NCBI GenBank assembly: GCA_903922545.1
Contig: CAIXUE010000301.1
Coordinates: 1-26,854, forward strand
Reading direction: 5' to 3'
Source: an uncultured Alphaproteobacteria bacterium
GTDB taxonomy: Bacteria; Pseudomonadota; Alphaproteobacteria; Micropepsales; Micropepsaceae
DNA length: 26,854 nt
The notes beneath the pieces were generated by a model. That model was not told the origin of the DNA and did no database searches. It worked only from the letters and a program-made list of their open reading frames with translations. Each line of letters begins with the position of its first letter. Within the stretch, counting starts at the first letter, position 1. A program made the translations under genes and the position numbers. Shown piece after piece: positions 7,661 through 14,109 of the stretch.

Positions 7661-8223
7661 AAGACTGGATCACACCATCCCGCACGGCTTTGTTGCTGAT
7701 CGATATGCAGCGGGACTTCGCCGCTCCCGTTACACAAACCGCAATCCATCAAGCTGAAATACTTGCTGATGCCGCCCGGGCCGCAAATGTGCCTTGCATC
7801 TTCATTCGGCTTGTCACCACCGGCGATGATTTCCTGCGCGAATGGAAATCCCGCCGGGGCCAAAGCGATTCACCGCTCTGTCGCGAAGGAACGCCAGGCG
7901 CCGACTTCGTCGGCCCCAAACCGAAAAGCGGTGAACTGGTTTTTTCCAAAAAGCGCTACAGCGCTTTTTTCGGCACCGGCCTTGACGCCGAATTGCGCGG
8001 GCAAGGCATCGATACGCTGGTGGTTGCCGGCCTCACCACCGAATGCTGCATCGATTCATCAGTGCGCGATGCGTTTGAGCGGGGCTATCACGTCTATGTG
8101 GTTGGGGATGCCACGGCGTGTGAGGAGCCGGGGCTGCATCAGGCAGCGCTGAAGGCTTTGGGGCTCAATTGCGCCCAAATTGTCAGTAGCGCCGAAACGG
8201 TCCAAGTTTGGAATAGCCTATAG
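7654..8223 (+). CDS. RutB-like isochorismatase-fold amidohydrolase
   Basis: The 189-residue protein has the cysteine-hydrolase fold with the full triad: D17 (LLIDMQRDF), K99 (FSKKRYSAFFGTGLD) and nucleophile C132 (TTECCIDSSVRDA). The cis-peptide region before the Cys (AGLTTE) is also present. Length is usual for isochorismatase-like amidases; RutB itself is somewhat longer. In the Rut pathway the RutB enzyme cleaves the ureido group from the product of RutA, so the direct 7-base overlap with the RutA-like gene makes amide or ureide hydrolysis of that product likely. Other isochorismatase-fold activities (nicotinamidase, N-carbamoyl amidase) cannot be excluded. It is the last gene of the overlapping operon; a TonB receptor gene follows after 91 bases. 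Confidence 0.87.
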   Translation: MLKDWITPSRTALLLIDMQRDFAAPVTQTAIHQAEILADAARAANVPCIFIRLVTTGDDFLREWKSRRGQSDSPLCREGTPGADFVGPKPKSGELVFSKKRYSAFFGTGLDAELRGQGIDTLVVAGLTTECCIDSSVRDAFERGYHVYVVGDATACEEPGLHQAALKALGLNCAQIVSSAETVQVWNSL

Positions 8224-8241
8224 TTTCAAGATATTAGGCAG

Positions 8242-8275
8242 AATTTACAGGGGTGGCTTGGCGTGCGGCTGTAAA
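8242..8275. repeat. Inverted repeat TTTACAG...CTGTAAA upstream of the TonB receptor
   Basis: TTTACAG and CTGTAAA are perfect inverted copies with about 18 bases between, in the gap between the hydrolase and the receptor. This may be a weak attenuator-like hairpin or a binding site. Confidence 0.3.
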
Positions 8276-8291
8276 ATGTTACAAGACATTT
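8274..8291. promoter_or_regulatory. Candidate operator AAATGT-N6-ACATTT
   Basis: A perfect 6-bp inverted repeat with a 6-base spacer ends 24 bases before the receptor start codon. Its halves look like those of Zur boxes (AAATGTTA...), but the arms are closer together than in the usual Zur consensus, so the regulator is uncertain. Metal-responsive repression would fit a TonB-dependent receptor. Confidence 0.4.
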
Positions 8292-8314
8292 GACACTTTG
8301 CTGCTTCGCACAAT

Positions 8315-10696
8315 ATGCCCCCTGTTTCACGTCTCCCGGTTTTAGCGATCCTGCTCCTTTGCGGGCTTGTGCCCGCATGGGCGGATGATGACATCGAGAC
8401 GGTCGTGGTCACGGGCGACCAGGTGCATCTGATTGAAATGCGGCCCGACGACACCGCGCTGGGCATCGCCAAGCCTTTGGTGGAGACGCCGCGCGCCATC
8501 ACGGCGGTGAGCGATACGACCCTCGAGCGCTATGGCGTGACCGGCGTCGATACGCTGAGCGCCATCACGCCGTCGGCCTATACCGCCAGCTATTATGGCG
8601 TGGAAGGCGCGGTCAATCTGCGCGGCACCCTGGCGGAAAGCTATTTCCGCGGCTTCAAGCGGGTGGAAAATCGCGGTACCTATGAGACGCCGCTGGGCGA
8701 TGCCGCTGAAATCGAAATCTTGCGCGGGCCGCCTTCGCCCATCTATGGCGCGGGCAAGGTTGGCGGGCTGGTCAATTTCATTCCCAAAAGCGAAAGCGGC
8801 GATGACGCAGTCGAGAGTGGCGATGTCGCCGTCACCTATGGCAGTTATTCCAAGCGCAACCTGGCCGGACAGATCGGTGTGCCCATCGATCTGGGATTTG
8901 CCAAAGGCGGCCTGCATGCCTATGGCGAGCTAGACGACAGCTTCAGCTATTACCGCGGCATCCATCCCAGCCACCAGATGCTGGAACTGTCTGCTGATTT
9001 CGCCACGGGCGATTGGGCGCTCAGCGCCGACTATATGTATTACCATTCCAACGGCGATGTGCAGACGCCCGGTTGGAACAGGCTGACGCAGGCCCTGATC
9101 AACAACGGCGCTTATGTCACCGGCAGCAATAGTTCGTTGAAGGTCAGCCCTGGCGCCAAAAGCCTGACGCTGAACAATTTCGGCGGCAATCCTTATACCT
9201 TTGATCCAAACTTCACGCCGCTTTACCTGGCGGCGCCTTATTGCGGCACCTGCACCGATGCGGCGCATACGCTGGACACGGGCCTGGGCACGGCCTGGAT
9301 CAACCGGCGCACGGTTTATGTCGCGCCCGGCGTGGATTTTTCGAATACCATCACCCATACCGGCTTTCTGGAACTGGCGCGCGATTTCGCGGAAGCGGGA
9401 AAATTCCGCCTGCAGGCTTTTGCCGACACGCTGCAGAATGACCGCTACGTTTCTTATGGCTTTCCCGGTTCCTATCGCACCCAGATCGGCGAGGCACGGG
9501 CGCGTTATGACTTTGGCCTGACGGCGTTTGACGGCGATCTCACCAGCCAGAATGTGGTGGGCGCGTCCTACCGTTATGTCCATGCCATCGGCAAAGAGAG
9601 TTTCAACAGCGGCGTGATCGCGCTGGACCGCCGCGATATCACTCAGCCCGCTTTGCCCAACGACATTATCGCTTCGCCGTTCAGCACGGTGCCGCCGGGG
9701 GCTGAGGCGCTGGCCTGGGAAAATGATGTTCGCAGCAATACGGGCGATGCTGGGCTTTTCGTCACCAGCGATATCGCCTGGAAGCATGGTCTGGATCTGA
9801 CCCTGGGTGGCCGCTACGACGCTTACAATGTGCGCTCGGTGGATCTGGGCGCCTTGCCGTATGAGCCGGGCAGCGGCGCGGGCGGCAAAGGTTCGCTGAC
9901 CTATTCGGCCAGCCTCAGTTACAAGACAGATTTCGGTTTGGTGCCTTACATCACCAACGCCAAATCCTCGGCCATCGAGATCGAACAGGCGTCGCAGGTG
10001 ATGACCTCGCTGTTGGCGGCGAATGACTGGCTGTCCAATTCCTTCCTCAATGAAGCCGGCGTGAAATTCGTTTTCCTGGACAATCATCTGGTGGGCTCGC
10101 TGGACTGGTATCGCCAACAGCGCACCCAGCTGGGCCAGAGTCTGGGCGCGGTGATCGTGCAGGGCACACGGGCGCAAGGCGCCGAAGCGGAAATCCGCGC
10201 CGTGCTGGATCAAAATTTCAGCGTCACCCTGGCGGCTGATATGCAGCACACCATTGCCGACAGCCCGCCGAACAATTTCCAATATGTCCCTGCCCGCACC
10301 GCCGGAGTTTCGCCGGCACAGGGCTTTGGCGGCGCTTATGTGGTGTATGATTTTTCAGCGCTCAGGCCCGGCAGCTATGAAGACACGCTGGTGCCGCACG
10401 CGGTGATCAGCCCTTACGTTACGTACACCAGCGATGACGGCGATTGGGGCACAAGCCTGGGCGGCACCTATGTGACGTCCACGGCACAGACCGTGCCAAA
10501 CCCGCTGCTGTTTCCGGCTTATGTGACGCTGAATGTTTCGGGCTTTGTGCGCAGCGGCAACTGGCAGGCGGCGCTCAGCGCCGACAATATCGGCAATGAA
10601 AGATATTTCACCCCCGATGCCGATACCTACGCCAATCTGGGCGCCTTGCCCGGCGTTGGCCGCACCTGGCGCATCACGCTAACGCGGCAATTCTAG
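8315..10696 (+). CDS. TonB-dependent outer-membrane receptor
   Basis: The 793-residue protein has a signal peptide (cleavage after AWA, residue 23) and a TonB box right behind it (IETVVVTGD). A plug domain (about 45-160) follows, with the pattern EIEILRGPPSPIYGAGKVGG, and then a 22-strand-type barrel ending in the C-terminal aromatic residue (TWRITLTRQF). Architecture and plug resemble siderophore receptors, although some carry cobalamin, metals, sugars or other nutrients. The start at 8315 is the only one that gives a signal peptide, but no Shine-Dalgarno sequence precedes it, so translation may be weak or differently controlled. It follows the Rut-like operon on the same strand after 91 bases; it may share transcripts with it or be controlled separately through the inverted repeats in the gap. 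Confidence 0.92.
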   Translation: MPPVSRLPVLAILLLCGLVPAWADDDIETVVVTGDQVHLIEMRPDDTALGIAKPLVETPRAITAVSDTTLERYGVTGVDTLSAITPSAYTASYYGVEGAVNLRGTLAESYFRGFKRVENRGTYETPLGDAAEIEILRGPPSPIYGAGKVGGLVNFIPKSESGDDAVESGDVAVTYGSYSKRNLAGQIGVPIDLGFAKGGLHAYGELDDSFSYYRGIHPSHQMLELSADFATGDWALSADYMYYHSNGDVQTPGWNRLTQALINNGAYVTGSNSSLKVSPGAKSLTLNNFGGNPYTFDPNFTPLYLAAPYCGTCTDAAHTLDTGLGTAWINRRTVYVAPGVDFSNTITHTGFLELARDFAEAGKFRLQAFADTLQNDRYVSYGFPGSYRTQIGEARARYDFGLTAFDGDLTSQNVVGASYRYVHAIGKESFNSGVIALDRRDITQPALPNDIIASPFSTVPPGAEALAWENDVRSNTGDAGLFVTSDIAWKHGLDLTLGGRYDAYNVRSVDLGALPYEPGSGAGGKGSLTYSASLSYKTDFGLVPYITNAKSSAIEIEQASQVMTSLLAANDWLSNSFLNEAGVKFVFLDNHLVGSLDWYRQQRTQLGQSLGAVIVQGTRAQGAEAEIRAVLDQNFSVTLAADMQHTIADSPPNNFQYVPARTAGVSPAQGFGGAYVVYDFSALRPGSYEDTLVPHAVISPYVTYTSDDGDWGTSLGGTYVTSTAQTVPNPLLFPAYVTLNVSGFVRSGNWQAALSADNIGNERYFTPDADTYANLGALPGVGRTWRITLTRQF

Positions 10697-10742
10697 AAGC
10701 AGGCGCTTTTCCGCACCCACCAAAAAATCCATACTCTTGGGC

Positions 10743-10937
10743 ATGCCAAGCCGCCCGCCGCCCGATGATGACGACAACAGAGCGCCGGGAAATATCGCCG
10801 TGCTGATTGCGGTGGTGGTGCTGGTGATCGGCTCGGCCTGGCTCTTGATCAAATTCAAGGACAGTTCGGCGATGCTGGACTGCTATGCCTCGGGCCGCAA
10901 AAACTGCCAGATGGTCGATGTGCCATCCGGGCAATAG
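10743..10937 (+). CDS. Small single-TM protein with C-terminal Cys pair
   Basis: The 64-residue product has a hydrophilic, Pro/Asp-rich N-terminus and one membrane helix (about residues 18-37). A short outer segment with C47 and C55 (LDCYASGRKNCQ) follows. Small proteins with this N-terminus, one TM helix and a DC-x6-NC motif recur in Alphaproteobacteria as hypothetical proteins; no function is known to me. The likely topology is N-in with the Cys pair on the periplasmic side, where a disulfide could form. The ATG at 10743 is preferred over TTG 10737; the ribosome-binding site is weak. The gene is followed by a strong hairpin. Confidence 0.6.
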   Translation: MPSRPPPDDDDNRAPGNIAVLIAVVVLVIGSAWLLIKFKDSSAMLDCYASGRKNCQMVDVPSGQ

Positions 10938-10955
10938 AAGCGCGCAAAAGAAAAT

Positions 10956-10979
10956 GCCCGGCGGTTCGCTCCGCCGGGC
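10956..10979. terminator. Bidirectional hairpin terminator
   Basis: A 9-bp perfect stem (GCCCGGCGG/CCGCCGGGC) encloses a TTCGCT loop. On the minus strand it is followed by ATTTTCTTTTG, ideal for ending the gene at 11056-11283. On the plus strand the T-run is poor (TTAGCTT), but it may still end the small gene at 10743-10937. Confidence 0.75.
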
Positions 10980-11055
10980 TTAGCTTCCTGGTACTTCCAT
11001 CTGCCGGACCGGAGGGGGACCCCAGCCCAGGCGCGGAACTTAGGAACTTTGTGTG

Positions 11056-11283
11056 TCAGATTTCCGATGCGGCGGGATGAAAAACCGCGCGGACCGGTGG
11101 ATATCCGCCTTTTTGGAAAAGAGAGATGCCCCAGGTAAGGGCTATTCCGCCGGTCAGGGCAGCGATCATGGCCAGCCCGATGAATTGTGTAACCGGCTGG
11201 GCCAGCGCGATGACGGCCGCAAAAAGCAGGCCGGCGCCCGCGAAAATCGAAAACAAAGCGTGGATTCGGGTCCTGAGAGCCAT
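11056..11283 (-). CDS. Small two-TM membrane protein, unknown function
   Basis: The 75-residue product has two hydrophobic helices (about residues 9-31 and 36-57). Between them is a short loop, and the basic/hydrophobic tail (GGYPPVRAVFHPA) lies in the cytoplasm or periplasm. I do not recognise the family. AGGAGG at 11292-11297 is eight bases from ATG 11283; an upstream in-frame GTG overlaps that Shine-Dalgarno sequence and cannot use it. The gene lies downstream of the phosphate transporter on the same strand, 62 bases after its stop, and is closed by the hairpin at 10956-10979. Co-transcription with the transporter is possible. Confidence 0.65.
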   Translation of the reverse strand: MALRTRIHALFSIFAGAGLLFAAVIALAQPVTQFIGLAMIAALTGGIALTWGISLFQKGGYPPVRAVFHPAASEI

Positions 11284-11345
11284 GGGGGGCACCTCCTGAT
11301 TCGAAGCCTAATGCGATTTTGTGACGCTTCTTTTGCCGCCCCTGC

Positions 11346-12965
11346 TCAGAAAATCTGGCGCAGGATGAAATAAAGCCCGCCCGACAGCGCCATAGCCGCC
11401 GGCAGGGTGATCACCCAGGCCAGCGCGATGGAGCGCACTGTGCTCCATTGCAGGCCCGAACCATTGGCCGCCATGGTTCCCGCCACGCCGCTGGACAGGA
11501 TGTGAGTGGTTGAGACCGGCAAGCCGATATATTGCGCGCCCATGATGGTGGCGGCTGCCACCATTTCAGCGGAGGCGCCCTGCGCATAGGTCAGATGGGT
11601 CTTGCCGATGCGCTCGCCCACCGTGACCACGATGCGTTTCCAGCCCACCATGGTGCTAAGGCCCAGCGCGATGGCGACGCAGATCTTCACCCAGAGCGGG
11701 ATAAAGCGCGTGCCGGTGGTGAGACCGTCGCTATAGGCTTTCAGCGATTTGGTTTCAGGCGCGCTGTATTTGGCGCCTTCGGACGGCAGCAGGCGCACCG
11801 CATCTGCGCTCAGATACATATCGTTGCGCAGGTTGGGGGTCTTCGCCGCGGGGACATGCGAGAGATTGCCGTAATTCTTGACGCTGGTGGCGATGTTGGC
11901 GGACAGCACCGACAGACCAGCAAAGACCAGCGGATCGTTCAGCTTCTTTTCGCGCAGCGCCGTGCCGACAGTGCCGCGGGCCTGATCCAGGCTGGGCATG
12001 GGCACCGAACCGGCATGGGCGGCAAAGACCTGCGAGGCGGATTGGGCGGCGCTGATGAAAGCGGGCGCAGCCGAATCCGGCATGGTGCGGTTCAGGGCAT
12101 AGGCGGTGGGCGCCGCGCCGATCAGGATCAGCATGATAAGGCCCATGCCTTTTTGGCCGTCATTGCCGCCATGGGCGAAAGACACGCCGGTGCAGGTCAG
12201 GATCAGAAGGCCGCGAATCCATAGCGGCGGCGGTTGCTGCGACTTGGGCGCTTCATAAAGCTTGGGCACCTTGATCAGTGTTTTCATGATCAACAGCATC
12301 GCCGCAGAAAGCACAAAACCCATCAGGGGGCTCCAGAACAGGGCGCTGAACACGCTGGCGGCCTGGCTCCAGTCCACGCCGGACGTGGCCTGGCCGGCGG
12401 GAGCCATCAGCTGATTGGCAAGGCCGACGCCCATGATCGAGCCGATCAGGGCGTGGCTGGAGGAATTGGGAATGCCCATCGCCCAGGTGGAGAGATTCCA
12501 CACAATGGCGGCGATCAGAAGCGCGAAGATCATGGCATAGCCTGCGCCACTGCCCACCTGCAGGATCAACTCGACCGGCAGGAGGGTAATGACGGAGTAG
12601 GCGACGGCGCCGGTGGAAACCAGCACGCCGAAAAGATTCCAGCAGCCCGACCAGATCACGGCGGTCATCGGCTCCATCGAATGGGTATAGATCACGGTGG
12701 CCACCGCATTGGCGGTGTCATGGAAACCATTGACGAATTCAAAACCCAGCGCGATCAGCAGCGCCAGGCCCAGCAGCAGGAACACGCCGATGGCGATGGG
12801 CTCATGCGCGTTCTGGATATCGTCCATCAACCCGTGCAGGCCGTAACCCAGGCCCAGCGCCAGAAGGCAACAGAACACCACGCCCGTGACCATGCTGGGC
12901 TTGTGATCCAGCTTCGGCGCGCCGCGCCCGTGATATGCTTCCGTTTGAACCGCTACATCAGCCAT
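11346..12965 (-). CDS. pit: PiT-family inorganic phosphate transporter
   Basis: The 539-residue inner-membrane protein shows both PiT signature copies. The first is around GFEFVNGFHDTANAVAT with GIPNSSSHALIG behind it; the second is around SFAHGGNDGQKGMGL with GLPVSTTHILSSG near the C-terminus. A large hydrophilic segment separates the two halves (about residues 310-420). Family members import metal-phosphate complexes with protons at low affinity, and length is slightly above that of E. coli PitA (499). ATG 12965 has GGGAGAG just upstream; an in-frame extension to 13151 is unsupported and would overlap the divergent His-rich gene. No DUF47 (PhoU-like) partner gene, often found next to pit, is adjacent. 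Confidence 0.93.
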   Translation of the reverse strand: MADVAVQTEAYHGRGAPKLDHKPSMVTGVVFCCLLALGLGYGLHGLMDDIQNAHEPIAIGVFLLLGLALLIALGFEFVNGFHDTANAVATVIYTHSMEPMTAVIWSGCWNLFGVLVSTGAVAYSVITLLPVELILQVGSGAGYAMIFALLIAAIVWNLSTWAMGIPNSSSHALIGSIMGVGLANQLMAPAGQATSGVDWSQAASVFSALFWSPLMGFVLSAAMLLIMKTLIKVPKLYEAPKSQQPPPLWIRGLLILTCTGVSFAHGGNDGQKGMGLIMLILIGAAPTAYALNRTMPDSAAPAFISAAQSASQVFAAHAGSVPMPSLDQARGTVGTALREKKLNDPLVFAGLSVLSANIATSVKNYGNLSHVPAAKTPNLRNDMYLSADAVRLLPSEGAKYSAPETKSLKAYSDGLTTGTRFIPLWVKICVAIALGLSTMVGWKRIVVTVGERIGKTHLTYAQGASAEMVAAATIMGAQYIGLPVSTTHILSSGVAGTMAANGSGLQWSTVRSIALAWVITLPAAMALSGGLYFILRQIF

Positions 12966-13039
12966 TTTGCTCTCCCAGCATTGCCCGGGCGGAGTTAAAG
13001 CTGGGGGGTGCGACGGTTTGATGAAGCTCTTGATGCTGC

Positions 13040-13083
13040 GTTGCAACGGCATGAAGTTTGTGCAACCCGTCGCGTCTGACGCG
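13040..13083. promoter_or_regulatory. Palindromes in the pit / His-rich divergent region
   Basis: GTTGCAAC (13040-13047) is a perfect 8-bp palindrome, and CGCGTC-T-GACGCG (13071-13083) is a perfect 6-bp inverted repeat around one base. A further pair, TTGATGAA at 13018-13025 and TTCATCAA at 13089-13096, flanks both. The 175-base gap holds no gene, so operators for one or both divergent genes are plausible. I could not place convincing -35/-10 boxes. Confidence 0.35.
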
Positions 13084-13140
13084 TTTGTTTCATCAAGCAG
13101 GAGTGTGCTGAGCGTCCCCACAAGCCAAGGAGAGACGTAT

Positions 13141-13320
13141 ATGTCGCACAAACATCCTGCCTCTGAACATCACCACAGCGCTGCCGACCATCACGAAAAG
13201 GCCGCGCGCCATCACCGCGAAGCTGCCAAGCATTACGAAGACGAAGATCACGAGACCGCGGCCCATCATGCCCATACGGCCAGCGGCCATGGCGCCCATG
13301 CCAGCCATCATTCGGTGTAA
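13141..13320 (+). CDS. His-rich mini-protein, shortened by an in-frame TAA
   Basis: The 59-residue product is about one third histidine and is built of heptad-like His/Ala/Glu units (HHSAADHHEKAARHHREAAK), predicted as one or two amphipathic helices. This pattern is shared by small hypothetical proteins in many Proteobacteria; metal binding is plausible from composition, but no function is established. AAGGAGAG lies a few bases before ATG 13141. The stop TAA 13318-13320 is followed in the same frame by AAKHHVHHHG and TGA 13351-13353. That tail looks like the natural end of the family (EAAK-H-x-EHHG), so the TAA is probably a recent nonsense change or a sequence error. The gene is divergent from pit. 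Confidence 0.75.
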   Translation: MSHKHPASEHHHSAADHHEKAARHHREAAKHYEDEDHETAAHHAHTASGHGAHASHHSV

Positions 13321-13353
13321 GCGGCCAAGCACCACGTCCATCATCACGGCTGA
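13321..13353 (+). pseudogene. In-frame coding tail beyond the TAA of the His-rich gene
   Basis: Ten codons (AAKHHVHHHG) continue the His/Ala-rich pattern in the same frame, directly behind TAA 13318-13320, and end at TGA 13351. Such continuity would be unlikely in non-coding sequence. Confidence 0.55.
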
Positions 13354-13363
13354 AGCCATGACG

Positions 13364-13395
13364 GCCCCGGTGGTCTTGAAAAAGATCGCCGGGGC
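13364..13395. terminator. Hairpin between convergent His-rich and TetR genes
   Basis: GCCCCGG (13364-13370) pairs with CCGGGGC (13389-13395). Inner pairs (two G-U) extend the stem to 12 bp around an A-rich 8-base loop. It lies between the two convergent stops. No clear T-run follows on either strand, so termination is only likely from position. Confidence 0.35.
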
Positions 13396-13396
13396 G

Positions 13397-14002
13397 TTAT
13401 CGCGGCAGGGCCGTATAGGCGCCGGACAGCACGCGCATGATTTCGGCCAGGATGGTTTCAAACTCCCCGCCATCCGCCAGCGCGCCGGACAGATGCAGCG
13501 TCACCACGCCATGCAGGCCGGACCAAAGCACTGGGCCGATCAAATTGGGATCGCCGGTGAAATAGCCTTCCTGCACCAGAAGACGGACATGGTCGGTCAT
13601 GGTGGCGCGGGCGCGCCGCTCGGCCGCGAAAAGTTCGGGCAGGGGCGCAAGGCGTGGGGTCGCCAGATCGAACATCAGCCGGTAGCAGCTGGATTGTTCC
13701 AGCGCGAAACGCACATAGGCCTGGCCCACGCGCCTGCTGCGTTCGGGCGCCGTGCCGGGCTGGGCCAGGGCGTCTTCCAACTTTGTGGCGAAGAGATTGA
13801 AAGCGCGGGTGCGGATGGCGGCAAGGATTTCATCCTTGTCCTTGAAATAACGATAGGGCGTCATGGCGCTGACGCCGAGCCGGGATGCCAAATCGCGCAT
13901 GTTCAGGCCTTCGGGCCCTTTGGCGATATAAATTTCGGTGGCGGTTTCGCACAACCGCTCACGGAAATCGGCGACGTCTGCTTCGGTCAGAATTCGTGGC
14001 AA
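13397..14002 (-). CDS. TetR-family transcriptional regulator
   Basis: The 201-residue protein has an N-terminal TetR helix-turn-helix (about residues 10-58: GLNMRDLASRLGVSAMTPYRYFKDK). The C-terminal ligand domain contains LWSGLHGVV, the WHG-type motif seen in one large TetR subgroup (TetR_C_33). The start I prefer is TTG 14002, with GGGGAG eight bases upstream. The in-frame GTG 14009-14011 overlaps that Shine-Dalgarno sequence and is less likely. The gene is divergent from a metallophosphoesterase lipoprotein, and an inverted repeat lies in the 107-base gap. The usual reading is autorepression and control of the neighbour; the ligand is unknown. Confidence 0.88.
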   Translation of the reverse strand: MPRILTEADVADFRERLCETATEIYIAKGPEGLNMRDLASRLGVSAMTPYRYFKDKDEILAAIRTRAFNLFATKLEDALAQPGTAPERSRRVGQAYVRFALEQSSCYRLMFDLATPRLAPLPELFAAERRARATMTDHVRLLVQEGYFTGDPNLIGPVLWSGLHGVVTLHLSGALADGGEFETILAEIMRVLSGAYTALPR

Positions 14003-14051
14003 GCTGTACACTCCCCGGGCGCGATAGATGGCAAAAGACAGGGGGTATTGC

Positions 14052-14067
14052 TACAAGTGACATTGTA
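14052..14067. promoter_or_regulatory. Candidate TetR operator TACAA-N6-TTGTA
   Basis: A perfect 5-bp inverted repeat with a 6-base centre lies between the divergent TetR and lipoprotein genes. It is followed at once by an AT-rich TATATT that could be a -10 box for the plus-strand gene. Position and symmetry fit a TetR operator; a matching -35 box is not evident. Confidence 0.4.
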
Positions 14068-14109
14068 TATTTTGCGCCCGCACCAGCCAACGGCTTATCC
14101 TGTGGTCTG

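Noticed and set aside
8290..8318. TTGACA (8290-8295) as -35 box of the TonB receptor
   Set aside because: Any -10 box at proper spacing would overlap the start codon, and transcription would start inside the signal peptide; no alternative start exists downstream.
8930..10282. 450-codon frame antisense to the TonB receptor
   Set aside because: The receptor on the other strand is complete from TonB box to C-terminal Phe; the antisense frame has no recognisable motif.
11532..12998. Two plus-strand frames opposite the phosphate transporter
   Set aside because: Both are shadows of the PiT gene, with repetitive His/Arg/Gly composition.
13062..13085. EcfG-like general stress promoter (GCAAC...CGTT) before the His-rich gene
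   Set aside because: The -35 has a mismatch to GGAAC and the spacer is 15 bases, shorter than the usual 16-17, so it is not supported.
14009..14011. GTG start of the TetR regulator
   Set aside because: The codon overlaps the Shine-Dalgarno sequence GGGGAG, leaving no spacing; TTG 14002 has ideal spacing.
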